Shown: in pieces, positions 1 to 7,461 of the stretch
Numbering within the stretch: position 1 is the stretch's first letter
How the letters are laid out: the number at the start of each line of letters is the position of its first letter
Assembly (NCBI GenBank): GCA_038212375.1
Contig: JBBQUO010000024.1
Coordinates: 1 to 9,464, forward strand
Direction of reading: 5' to 3'
Length of the DNA: 9,464 nt
From: JBGTNQ01 sp038212375
GTDB taxonomy: Bacteria > Patescibacteriota > Minisyncoccia > Phycocordibacterales > Zambryskibacteraceae
Position numbers and translations under genes: made by a program
Notes under the pieces: model-generated
Database searches by the model: none
What the model saw: only the letters and a program-made list of their open reading frames with translations
What the model was told of the DNA's origin: nothing

Positions 1-2039
1 TAATTTTGTGGATTCTTTCTTCCCTCTTCGAGACTAAGTCTTGTAGAAAAGATTTGTACAAGATCAGAAAAATTATTTCTCGCAGCAAGAGCTCCCACAA
101 CCCTATCATCAAAAAGCAGTGTGTGCTGATCTACGGTGGAAAGGATCTTGTTTGCAGTAGCACTATCACCTACATAAATTGACCCGACCCCATAGAGAAT
201 TTTTGCTTGAAGACTAGAAGGTTCGAGTTCATATGCTGTTTTAAATAAATCGAGAGCACTCTTGTAGTCCTTTGTTTGGATATACGCACCAGCAAGTTGG
301 AAGATAATAGTTTGTTTCGTTGGAGAGAGGCTTACGGCTTTTTTAAGCTGTGTTATTGCATCACTATTTGATCCAATACTCTGAAGAAGTGAGCCGTAGA
401 ATACGTACGAACGTGCATCATCTGGATTCTCTTTTACTTGTTCTTCTAATTGTTGCTTCGCAATGGTTACGTATCGGATTTTTACATCTTGAGGCACTCC
501 ATCAGCAAGAAAGCTTCCAATATTATTTACGAGTTGCTCTCTTGCTTCACCACTTCCGAATGTATTGTACTGAAACACTCGCTCAAACTGGTCGAGCGAG
601 TTTGCCACCTTACCTCCGCTCAGTGACTGCATTGCATCAATGAGAGTCTGACTTGCGCGAATCGGTTTTACATTCCAAAAATAAAATGTAAACAGCATTG
701 CCACTACGACAATCCCTGAAAGCCCGCTCTTCATAGAATCCTCGCGAAGCCACATTGGAAGCTCAAAAGTCTTCCCATCGGACGATGCATGTACACATGC
801 AAGAAGCGAAAAGAATGCAATCGAACTAAATAAGTTATCGAATACAAATATTCCTTGAAAAAAGTGTGCTGCAATGAGACCAAATAAAAGTCCCTTTTCT
901 ACAGAAGAAAGATTGAATCCATTGGTATTCCAGAGATACCAGATGAGAACTCCAAACAGTGAGAGGTAGGATACGAATGCAAGAAGACCTCCTGCAACAA
1001 GCCAATCGAGTGGTCCCGAGTGAGCTCGGTCGAACCATTGTTCTTGGTTATACATTTTTGGATTGTAGTACTTACTGAAGATAATACCGAAATTTTCTTG
1101 TCCCCAACCAAGGATTGGGTGCTCCTTAAATCCCTTGAAAGCCATTGGCCATATGTAAAATCTTCCTTGAGTTTCAAGCTCGGAAGCTGAAAGACCGGCA
1201 AAACGTGAAAGTACTGGGCTTGTTGTTACAAATTTTGTATTTCGAATAGCGATGAATCCTCCGATAAGAAGTAGAAGTCCAACGAGAATTCCGATAGCAC
1301 TTTTTCTCACAACCTTATTGTCTCTTTCTTTGAACGCGAGGATAACTCCCGTTACAAGCAATCCACCAATGACACCAAGGATCACTCCGCGAGTCGCTGT
1401 AAAATACATAATTGCGATCTGGAGAAGTGCAATCGGGACCAAGTACCAAAGACGCTCTTTGTGATCTTTTGACTGAGCGATTGAAAGTCCGGTAAAAAAG
1501 AACGCGAACATCAGAAATACTGCGAGATAAATAGCATTGCCGAATGTACCATCGAGACGAACTCCTCCCTGATTGATTGTGGCCTTGCCTGCAAGTTGAA
1601 AGATTCCGTACACGGACATAATCACACTCGATGCAATCCAGCTAGCAAAAAACCAGTTCCAAAGTTTCTTGGTATTGAGCACAGATGATGCAACCACAAA
1701 ATAGAGAAAGAGATGGATATGTCCAACCAGCCCTTCCATACGCTCATAATTGCTCCAGAAGCTTCGTGCAGGATTTGCACCAAGAATGTCAGCAGCTGCG
1801 ATTGACGTGAGGAAGATTCCGGCAGCGAACAGAATCCAAGATCTCTTTGGAAGATAGTCACTGTCTCGAAGGGCGAGAATTGCCCACAGTGCAAAAACAA
1901 CCTCAACAATAATCCTAAATGCAAAGTTTTTTCCCGTAATAAATGGGAATAGCATCGAACTTGAAACGATAAACGCTAAAAATGGTATTAAAAAGAGTCC
2001 TGCTAATATGGTGTTTTTCAGTATGGTATTTGTTTGCAT
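1..2039 (-). CDS. O-antigen ligase/polymerase-like membrane protein with C-terminal TPR domain (3' end outside window)
   Basis: I translated 679 codons from the ATG at 2039 down to the left edge without a stop, so the C-terminus is missing. Residues 1-455 are highly hydrophobic, with about ten to twelve membrane segments (for example 11-33, 42-56, 66-83, 107-121, 128-150, 168-187, 200-235, 247-265, 345-370, 382-418, 440-456). A large extracytoplasmic loop (about 266-345) holds QGRFYIWPMAFKGF (Arg293) and FDRAHSGPLDW (His340). These resemble the Arg and His loop motifs of the Wzy_C/WaaL O-antigen ligase family. From about 470 the chain is soluble and has TPR-like helical pairs at about 540-573 and 575-608, with a weaker one at 609-640. 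The family joins undecaprenyl-linked glycans to an acceptor or polymerises them on the outer face of the membrane; the acceptor here is unknown. The ATG is the first codon of the hydrophobic N-terminus and sits 9 bases after a -10-like box. The gene diverges from a flippase. The family call is solid; ligase versus polymerase cannot be decided. Confidence 0.85.
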   Translation of the reverse strand, partial: MQTNTILKNTILAGLFLIPFLAFIVSSSMLFPFITGKNFAFRIIVEVVFALWAILALRDSDYLPKRSWILFAAGIFLTSIAAADILGANPARSFWSNYERMEGLVGHIHLFLYFVVASSVLNTKKLWNWFFASWIASSVIMSVYGIFQLAGKATINQGGVRLDGTFGNAIYLAVFLMFAFFFTGLSIAQSKDHKERLWYLVPIALLQIAIMYFTATRGVILGVIGGLLVTGVILAFKERDNKVVRKSAIGILVGLLLLIGGFIAIRNTKFVTTSPVLSRFAGLSASELETQGRFYIWPMAFKGFKEHPILGWGQENFGIIFSKYYNPKMYNQEQWFDRAHSGPLDWLVAGGLLAFVSYLSLFGVLIWYLWNTNGFNLSSVEKGLLFGLIAAHFFQGIFVFDNLFSSIAFFSLLACVHASSDGKTFELPMWLREDSMKSGLSGIVVVAMLFTFYFWNVKPIRASQTLIDAMQSLSGGKVANSLDQFERVFQYNTFGSGEAREQLVNNIGSFLADGVPQDVKIRYVTIAKQQLEEQVKENPDDARSYVFYGSLLQSIGSNSDAITQLKKAVSLSPTKQTIIFQLAGAYIQTKDYKSALDLFKTAYELEPSSLQAKILYGVGSIYVGDSATANKILSTVDQHTLLFDDRVVGALAARNNFSDLVQIFSTRLSLEEGRKNPQN

Positions 2040-2111
2040 TGTGTGAAAAATATATCACTAATTATCCTGCTGTACTAGTAATGAGTAGTATTTTGCCCTA
2101 GTATTACATGC
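2040..2111. promoter_or_regulatory. Divergent promoter region between ligase-like gene and flippase
   Basis: This 72-base AT-rich gap serves two divergent genes. On the minus strand an extended -10 (TGA followed by TATATT, bases 2057-2049) ends 9 bases before the ligase ATG. On the plus strand TAGTAT (2099-2104) ends 7 bases before the flippase GTG. Neither has a convincing -35 and neither gene has a Shine-Dalgarno sequence. The gap also contains TAGTA three times (2076, 2086, 2099), two of them as the longer CTAGTA (2075 and 2098), and the 8-base palindrome TACTAGTA (2073-2080). These could be regulator sites, but they are short and the DNA is AT-rich. Confidence 0.45.
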
Positions 2112-3386
2112 GTGGAAACTATCCGTCAAAAGACTTATTCCTTGCTACGAGCAAGTGAGAAATACACCAAAACTGACATGGTCTATCTTACAAAAGGTGG
2201 CTTTTCATTAGTATTAATCCAAGTGTTTGCGACTCTTTGTGCACTTGGTACAAGTATTGCTTTTGCAAATCTATTTCCAAAAGATGCCTACGGAACATAT
2301 AAATACATTCTTTCTATCGCGGGTATTATAGGAACGTTTTCACTCACTGGACTTCCAACTGCAGTAACACAATCAGTATCAAAAGGTTTCGATGGCTCTC
2401 TTTCCGAAGGTATTCGTATTAATATTAAATGGAGTTTTGGTGTTGTATGTATCTCCGCAGCTTCAGCGGTATATTATTTTATACAGGGAAACACAACCCT
2501 CGCTCTTTCACTTGTGGCGATCGGGGCTACAGCACCAATTCTTTCTGGATACTCACTCTATGCATCATATTTGAGTGGAAAAAAGAAATTTGAAACAATG
2601 GGCGTATTAAGTCTTATCCGTTTTGGTCTCCCAACTCTTGCATTGATTGGAACATTATTTTTTACCAAGAGTGCTTTTATTATTGTCTGTAGTTATTTCA
2701 TTGCGCATACGCTGGCCGCATATACTTGTTACATTCTTTCAGTGTATATATTCCCTTCAAATGGATCGATTGATAACACACTTGAGCAATACAGTAAGCA
2801 TCTGAGTTTCTTAGGAATTTTAAACGTCATTGCTGATCAACTCGATAAAATTATCGTTTTCCATTTTGTTGGGGCGGTAGAACTCGCAATTTATTCATTT
2901 GCAACTGCACTGCCTAACCAAATATGGGGAACACTCAAAAGTGTTACCCAACTAGCGTTTCCAAAATTTGCAAATACTGACACCAAGAACATCCAAAAGG
3001 AAATAGGAGGGAAAATGTGGAGGCTTTTTTTCATCCTTGTACCAATTACAGTAGCCTACATTATCCTTGCGCCATATATATTTGGTTTCTTTTTCCCTCA
3101 ATATTTGGAATCAGTGAGATACTCACAATTTTTTGCCCTTACCTTGTTAGGTTTTGGTAGTTCACTTCCTTCTACTGCCTTACAAGCAAAGAAAGCCATG
3201 AAGGGTCTGTACTACAGCAACACCGTAATGGCAATTGTAAAAATATCGATGCTCCTTTTATTTGCCTTGTACTGGGGTGTTTGGGGAGTCATAGCTGCGA
3301 GAGTCCTGTATGAATATATCGGAGTAGGTGTCGCGTGGGGCGCACTATACTTTGTAAGCGCACATGAACGCCAAGAAGTCATTTAA
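2112..3386 (+). CDS. Wzx/MviN-like polysaccharide flippase (MATE/MOP superfamily)
   Basis: This 424-residue integral membrane protein matches the usual size and texture of oligosaccharide flippases of the MOP superfamily (Polysacc_synt families). It has about 12 hydrophobic segments, roughly at 32-54, 65-84, 108-125, 130-152, 165-185, 188-212, 232-252, 258-272, 302-326, 335-352, 368-388 and 391-415. An amphipathic N-terminus precedes a TKGGFSLVLIQVF-type first helix, typical of the family. The role would be moving undecaprenyl-linked sugar units from the inner to the outer membrane face, feeding the divergently encoded ligase/polymerase. The start is a GTG. No in-frame ATG lies upstream, since a TGA occurs at 2082, and a -10-like box ends 7 bases before the GTG. 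The first in-frame ATG, residue 23 at 2178, is the alternative start. The gene ends convergently, sharing stop-codon bases with the methyltransferase on the other strand. The substrate cannot be told from sequence. Confidence 0.88.
   Translation: METIRQKTYSLLRASEKYTKTDMVYLTKGGFSLVLIQVFATLCALGTSIAFANLFPKDAYGTYKYILSIAGIIGTFSLTGLPTAVTQSVSKGFDGSLSEGIRINIKWSFGVVCISAASAVYYFIQGNTTLALSLVAIGATAPILSGYSLYASYLSGKKKFETMGVLSLIRFGLPTLALIGTLFFTKSAFIIVCSYFIAHTLAAYTCYILSVYIFPSNGSIDNTLEQYSKHLSFLGILNVIADQLDKIIVFHFVGAVELAIYSFATALPNQIWGTLKSVTQLAFPKFANTDTKNIQKEIGGKMWRLFFILVPITVAYIILAPYIFGFFFPQYLESVRYSQFFALTLLGFGSSLPSTALQAKKAMKGLYYSNTVMAIVKISMLLLFALYWGVWGVIAARVLYEYIGVGVAWGALYFVSAHERQEVI
3383..3386. other. Four-base tail-to-tail overlap of convergent stop codons
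   Basis: The bases TTAA contain the TAA stop of the flippase on the plus strand (3384-3386) and the TAA stop of the zinc-ribbon methyltransferase on the minus strand (3383-3385), inside a TTTAAA palindrome. There is no intergenic space, and I see no GC-rich hairpin with a U-tract, so any terminator would lie inside the opposite gene. Confidence 0.9.
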
Positions 3387-4240
3387 ACTTTTTGTGCAAC
3401 AACTTTGATTCCGTACTTATCATCCATGAGAAATTGATTGTCGTGTGTTGATTCGACAAGTTTGAGACCAACCTTTTGAAATATCTGCTCAAATGTTTCC
3501 TTTGTATAGTGAAATGTGTGGTCAATATGAATCGCTCGTATTCCATCGTATCTAGACACATCGGGAACTTCTATAACAAGAAGTGTGTCAGTGTTCATGT
3601 GTTTCTGTATACTACTGAGCATAGCTATTGGATTACTCACATGCTCAAATACATGCCATAACGTTATGCAATCAAATGTTTCTTCTGCTGGAACTTTTTT
3701 TATATCCTCATACACATGCGTAAATTCTTTTTCCGTTAATGATCGGAAATTTTTCCCTGGCTCTACGCCGTAGGTTTTAACATAAGGAAATGATTCTTTA
3801 CACTGCAAAAGAAAAGATCCCTCAGATGATCCTACATCGAGGATTGAATGGAAGGTTTCTTTTTTTAACACACCACGACGAATAAGGTCACTCATATATG
3901 CAATGTGTTTTTTTGCACGATCTGGTGCTCCAAACTCCAAAGCTATCTTTTTTGTTACGTTTAAAATACCCCAATCTAGCCCACGGAACATATGTGAAGA
4001 GTAGAAGGTATCTAAAAAAGCTTCTGTCGGGAATGGCCTTGTGAACACTAATCCGCAGGAACTGCAACGCACTGTAGTAATAGGTAGGCCATAGCGATCA
4101 TGATTCCATAGAGTTATAAACACATCATTATTTCCACAAAGTGGGCATGGAATGTCTTTTGTTTTAAGAAGACTTTTTGTTTTTCGTTTGTAGTATGCCC
4201 GCACGAGTCTTCTTTTTTGTTTTTTGAGGAATGTAAGCAT
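3383..4240 (-). CDS. SAM-dependent methyltransferase with N-terminal zinc ribbon
   Basis: The protein has 285 residues. A basic N-terminus (1-28) is followed by a zinc-ribbon-like knuckle pair, CPLCGNND (Cys32, Cys35) and CSSCG (Cys59, Cys62). The class I Rossmann methyltransferase fold then begins at about 125. Motif I is ILDVGSSEGSFL (133-144), an acidic residue ends the second strand (GVEPG, Glu160), and LWHVFEH (194-200) lies around motif IV. The pattern fits Methyltransf_23-type proteins common in surface-polysaccharide loci. Zinc-ribbon methyltransferases include NDP-sugar C-methyltransferases, but this chain is much shorter than that roughly 400-residue class and lacks its C-terminal domain. 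An O- or N-methyltransferase acting on a sugar or lipid-linked glycan is therefore as likely. It is the last gene of the operon and starts one base after the MetW-like gene's stop, implying coupled translation. Confidence 0.8.
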   Translation of the reverse strand: MLTFLKKQKRRLVRAYYKRKTKSLLKTKDIPCPLCGNNDVFITLWNHDRYGLPITTVRCSSCGLVFTRPFPTEAFLDTFYSSHMFRGLDWGILNVTKKIALEFGAPDRAKKHIAYMSDLIRRGVLKKETFHSILDVGSSEGSFLLQCKESFPYVKTYGVEPGKNFRSLTEKEFTHVYEDIKKVPAEETFDCITLWHVFEHVSNPIAMLSSIQKHMNTDTLLVIEVPDVSRYDGIRAIHIDHTFHYTKETFEQIFQKVGLKLVESTHDNQFLMDDKYGIKVVAQKV

Positions 4241-4241
4241 C

Positions 4242-4976
4242 TTATTTCTCGATAAAAACTATAAATCCTGCTGCGAACATACCTGGCAATATTGTATTGA
4301 GGATTGGTACTCCTTTATAGCAGTGAACCTTGGCATTCTGAAAACCGAGTGCACCTATCCACCAGATCAAATCTTGCTTGGTCCAGTAGCGCACATGTTC
4401 ACTCGGATACATTCTCCACTGCATAGGAAACTTTCCAAAGAGTAGTCTAAAACGGTGGATAAAAAATCCCGTATTAGGGAAAGAGAAAAAGACTCCTTTC
4501 TTCATTTTGTTGTACGTAGCGAGCAGGAGTTCTTCGGAATGTGGAACATGTTCGAGAATTTCAAACAGCATTGCGTAATCTGCAGTTGGAATACCTGAAA
4601 ACTGTGATGTATCAGCAATATCAAGAATGTGTGTTTCAACACCAAACTGTTTTGCTCGATCGAGTGCAAAGGTGGAAACGTCCGTACCGATCATATGTGA
4701 AAGCGAAATTCTTTCTTTGATGAAGTGGAGGATCGACCCATCTCCGCACGCAATATCGAGAAGACTGATTTCTTTCTGATCCTTCAGTGTATCGACGACA
4801 AACTGAGCTCTCTCCATTTGCCAATCCGAAAGCGCTCCGATATTCTCTCCCCTTTTATCTTTCCAATACGCATCATAATCTACGACTCCAGTGTGAAGTG
4901 TCGGATACGTGAACATATGCCTGTACCAAAGCTTCAATTGGTATGCCAACAACTTTGGTGTCTTAAATAATTTCAT
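4242..4976 (-). CDS. MetW-like class I SAM-dependent methyltransferase
   Basis: The protein has 244 residues. Motif I is LLDIACGDGSIL (72-83), a second-strand acidic residue lies in IGTDVS (Asp99), and LFEILEHVPHSEELL (137-151) follows motif IV. The segment FFSFPNTGFFIHRFRLLFGK (163-182) with the downstream W and P-S-E-H-V-R-Y-W residues closely recalls the SFPN...R...G block of MetW-family proteins. Classical MetW is paired with MetX in methionine synthesis. No MetX is present here and the neighbours are glycan genes, so a glycan methyltransferase is more plausible. The gene overlaps the end of the GT-B-like gene by 14 bases and has no Shine-Dalgarno site, consistent with coupled translation. 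The N-terminal 50 residues have no recognised domain. Confidence 0.78.
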   Translation of the reverse strand: MKLFKTPKLLAYQLKLWYRHMFTYPTLHTGVVDYDAYWKDKRGENIGALSDWQMERAQFVVDTLKDQKEISLLDIACGDGSILHFIKERISLSHMIGTDVSTFALDRAKQFGVETHILDIADTSQFSGIPTADYAMLFEILEHVPHSEELLLATYNKMKKGVFFSFPNTGFFIHRFRLLFGKFPMQWRMYPSEHVRYWTKQDLIWWIGALGFQNAKVHCYKGVPILNTILPGMFAAGFIVFIEK

Positions 4977-6417
4977 AGGTTTTTAGGTAGTCTGAAATAG
5001 TGGTATCAAAGTCTTTCGGATTCGTGCCTTCTAGTGTATCAAACCTTTCTTGAAGTACTTCATCGGGTGTGCGAGCTACCCTTGTGACACCTTCAGTGAT
5101 CGTATCGAAGGAAAGCATTTCTGCTAAGCCATTATGTATAAGCCCTTCCCCGTAATCCATACTCGTTTGAAACAAAAAAACAGGTTTTTTGAGAGCCACC
5201 ATATCGTAGAGAAAAGTTGAGTACACTCCACCCACGAGACTAATACTACCGAGTGTATCTTGGAGATTCTTCGCCACTGTTACTCGAGGGTTGTACGCAT
5301 CGAGTCCGTATTCATGGAGTTGCAGCGAGACATCGATATCTGGTCGCACTTTAAATACAATCTGGACCGTAGATTCTGCAAGAAGTTTTTGGATGTAAGG
5401 TATAACTTCTGATTTTGGAGCATCTGTCTCAAATGGGATGAGAAGAGAAATATGTTCTGAGTCTGACTCACCGTGAGTAGCAAAAACACCAGAAGTACTC
5501 TGAGGCGATCCCGAAACGACAATCTGATCGGGAAAGTAGAGGGAATGCAATCTTTCGAGTTCCTGCTTCCAATACTGATTCCAGACAAATAACTTTGTTG
5601 GAGTTACAGCTTTTCCTGCAAAGTCATATCGGAGAAATCCACGATGGTACTTGGAATAATGCCCGTGCTGAAACGAAAATGATGGGATACCAAGTTCGTT
5701 ACTTGCAACAACAAGTTCGTTGTAATTTCTCACATCATCGATACTCATAACGAGTTTGATACCAAGAGTTCTCAGTATAATCTTCCATACTCGTATTCGA
5801 AATAGCACATGAGGAACCAAGTGAACATATTTTTGTATTACGAAACGCGCGTAGGCTTTTTCTTTCTCTGGAAAGTCACTGAGGTCAGCTCCCGAAACGA
5901 TTGGCTCTGACTGCGAGCTCTGATGAAATATCTGCGTAAGATAATAGAGATAATCGATCGACTCAAGGTAGAGTACCGCTCGCTTCCGAATGAATAGTGT
6001 TTTAACGGTTTTTATACTTGGGACGGCATGGAAACATTCAAAAAATGCTATCGAATGTTTATGGAGCAATCGATAGATACCCTGCATTCGAAAATCTCCT
6101 TTGTACTTTGAGGCGCTCGCATCTATAGAGAAAAACAATACTTTTTTTCTCGCAATGAATACAAAACAAAACGACATCATGGAAAAACAGAGCAGGAGAA
6201 GCGAGGTGATGTGCCCTTTCCACGAAAGAGCCTTATGCTCTGGTATATTTCCAGCTGCATAGAAGTGTTTTGCGTCACTGAAGATCGCTGCTTGGTAGAA
6301 ATACCAGATGTTATATTCCTTGTAGAAAAAAAGATCTGAAAGTTTTTTTCCTCCTAATGTGATTCTATTTATTCGCCCTGCGAACTCCCGTGATGATGTA
6401 TAGTCGATCGTACTCAT
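4963..6417 (-). CDS. Putative membrane-anchored GT-B-like glycosyltransferase (QHG-motif protein)
   Basis: The protein has 484 residues and I cannot name its family with certainty. A probable membrane segment lies at about 70-89 (SLLLLCFSMMSFCFVFIA), flanked by Lys/Arg, with a tryptophan- and tyrosine-rich stretch before it. The C-terminal half has two Rossmann-like parts. The first includes LVMSIDD (222-228) and SFSFQHGHYSKYHRGF (246-261). The second includes IVVSGSPQ (299-306), VFKVRPD (354-360) and LVGGVYSTFLYDMVALKKPVFLF (394-416). The QHG turn, the K-x-R-P residues and the S-T-x-x-Y-D...K-K-P-V-F-L end resemble GT-B enzymes of the CDP-glycerol transferase, polysialyltransferase and capsule-synthesis type. 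It starts 4 bases after the isomerase stop and overlaps the next gene by 14 bases, so it belongs to the operon. An alternative is a non-catalytic GT-B relative. Donor and acceptor are unknown. Confidence 0.6.
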   Translation of the reverse strand: MSTIDYTSSREFAGRINRITLGGKKLSDLFFYKEYNIWYFYQAAIFSDAKHFYAAGNIPEHKALSWKGHITSLLLLCFSMMSFCFVFIARKKVLFFSIDASASKYKGDFRMQGIYRLLHKHSIAFFECFHAVPSIKTVKTLFIRKRAVLYLESIDYLYYLTQIFHQSSQSEPIVSGADLSDFPEKEKAYARFVIQKYVHLVPHVLFRIRVWKIILRTLGIKLVMSIDDVRNYNELVVASNELGIPSFSFQHGHYSKYHRGFLRYDFAGKAVTPTKLFVWNQYWKQELERLHSLYFPDQIVVSGSPQSTSGVFATHGESDSEHISLLIPFETDAPKSEVIPYIQKLLAESTVQIVFKVRPDIDVSLQLHEYGLDAYNPRVTVAKNLQDTLGSISLVGGVYSTFLYDMVALKKPVFLFQTSMDYGEGLIHNGLAEMLSFDTITEGVTRVARTPDEVLQERFDTLEGTNPKDFDTTISDYLKTYEII

Positions 6418-6421
6418 ACGA

Positions 6422-7408
6422 CTATAAGTTTACAGCATCTCCTACAATTGCATGAATATGGATAATTCCGATTGGTCTCTGTTTTCCGTCAAGAACAAAC
6501 AAACTGGTGATGCGATATTCTTCCATGAGAGTGAGTGCCTGTTTCAAACTCGCATCTTTTGAAACAGATTTCGGAGTACGGTTCATAATCTTCTCTACGG
6601 TCACCGCTGATGCAAAATCGTGCTGGAGTAAAAACCTTCGTACATCTCCATCGGTAATCACTCCAACAAGTTTTCGATGAGCATCCACTACACCAGTGAC
6701 ACCGAGAAATTTTTCAGACATTTCTTTGAGTGCATCTTTGAGAAACTTACTGCGAGAAACGGTAGGGATATCTTTTCCTTTTGTCATGACACTATCTACC
6801 GTATGCATTTCAAGAGCGAGCCCTCCACCAGGGTGGAACCGCGCAAACTGACCTTTTTGAAATGATGTTGGCGAAGTCAAAGCAGTAGCGATCATGTCGC
6901 CTACGACGAGCGATGCGGTGGTACTAGCCATCGGCGCAAATCCGTGAGGACTTCCCTCATCGCGCACATCGAGTGTGACGTGTGCATCAGAAATCTTTGC
7001 GAGTGGAGACTCTCTATTTCCGATGATGGAAACCACACTAACTGCAAATTCTTTTTTCAAATACTTCACGATTTTTACTACCTCAGCAGATCTCCCTGAA
7101 AACGAAATGGCGAGTAGCGCATCACCATCTGAAACAACTCCCGTATCACCATGGAGAGCATCTACTGGATGGAGGAACACGGAGGAGTGCCCGAGGCTGA
7201 CCAATGTTGCAGAAATTTTCATACCGATAAATCCTGATTTTCCGATTCCCGTTACGATAACTCTCCCTTTTCGGCGTTTTAGTATCTTGATGACATCTTC
7301 TAGCTCAGCAGGAGCAGTATTTTTGAGTGCAGAGAGAGCATGGATTCCCTGCTGTAAGGTGTGCTTTGAACGCTCGAGAAATCCGTCTTTTTGGGTCATG
7401 TGACCCAT
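6422..7408 (-). CDS. kdsD: KdsD/KpsF/GutQ-family arabinose-5-phosphate isomerase (SIS + 2 CBS)
   Basis: The protein is 328 residues from the ATG at 7408, the same length as E. coli KdsD. The SIS domain (about 35-180) holds TGIGKSG (Lys57), HPVDALHGDTG (80-90), SFSGRSAEV (Glu109), DEGSPHGFAPMASTTA (Glu151) and FHPGGGLA (His192). Their spacing matches the Lys59, Glu111, Glu152 and His193 reported for E. coli KdsD, so the active site looks intact. Two CBS domains follow at about 204-262 and 270-325. Family members interconvert ribulose-5-phosphate and arabinose-5-phosphate, the first step to Kdo; no kdsA, kdsB or kdsC is visible here. It is the first gene of a four-gene operon. A TATAAT box overlaps the annotated ATG, so the residue-4 ATG at 7399 is my preferred translation start, giving 325 residues. 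The exact sugar phosphate is not proven; GutQ-like roles are possible. Confidence 0.87.
   Translation of the reverse strand: MGHMTQKDGFLERSKHTLQQGIHALSALKNTAPAELEDVIKILKRRKGRVIVTGIGKSGFIGMKISATLVSLGHSSVFLHPVDALHGDTGVVSDGDALLAISFSGRSAEVVKIVKYLKKEFAVSVVSIIGNRESPLAKISDAHVTLDVRDEGSPHGFAPMASTTASLVVGDMIATALTSPTSFQKGQFARFHPGGGLALEMHTVDSVMTKGKDIPTVSRSKFLKDALKEMSEKFLGVTGVVDAHRKLVGVITDGDVRRFLLQHDFASAVTVEKIMNRTPKSVSKDASLKQALTLMEEYRITSLFVLDGKQRPIGIIHIHAIVGDAVNL
7393..7406. promoter_or_regulatory. GGGTCA/TGACCC dyad at the operon transcription start (operator candidate)
   Basis: A perfect 6-base inverted repeat with a 2-base spacer lies directly against the TATAAT box of the isomerase operon and covers the predicted transcription start. 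The position suits a repressor operator. A dyad of this size can also occur by chance, and no second copy was noticed at the other promoters. Confidence 0.3.
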
Positions 7409-7435
7409 TATACGCCGGAGTTAAGTCCGAGCAAC
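7407..7435 (-). promoter_or_regulatory. Promoter of the isomerase operon (TATAAT, leaderless geometry)
   Basis: On the minus strand a perfect TATAAT (7412-7407) is followed after 7 bases by the ATG at 7399. A weak -35 candidate TTGCTC (7434-7429) lies 16 bases upstream. The hexamer overlaps the first ATG at 7408, so transcription should begin at or next to 7399, giving an mRNA with no 5' leader. No Shine-Dalgarno sequence is present upstream of either ATG. Confidence 0.6.
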
Positions 7436-7461
7436 ATCGCTCTTTCTATGAGTTACTGATG

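Noticed and set aside
835..1201. Overlapping minus-strand open frames in other frames of the ligase-like gene
   Set aside because: The continuous 679-codon frame with membrane segments and family motifs on the same strand explains this stretch.
2108..2158. ATG at 2108 as the flippase start or a leader peptide
   Set aside because: It is in a different frame and stops after 16 codons, overlapping the flippase start; no feature supports its translation.
3383..4240. Assignment as an NDP-sugar C-methyltransferase because of the N-terminal cysteine pairs
   Set aside because: Those enzymes are about 400 residues with an additional C-terminal domain; this protein has 285 residues and ends after the Rossmann core.
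4242..4976. Assignment as a true methionine-biosynthesis MetW gene
   Set aside because: No metX homologue is adjacent, and the gene is translationally coupled to glycan genes; only a MetW-like fold is supported.
6975..7403. A 142-codon open frame on the plus strand, opposite the isomerase gene
   Set aside because: It lies antisense to a gene with an intact catalytic signature, its translation is Ser/Thr/Pro-rich with no domain, and it has no promoter-like box with the spacing seen at the real genes.
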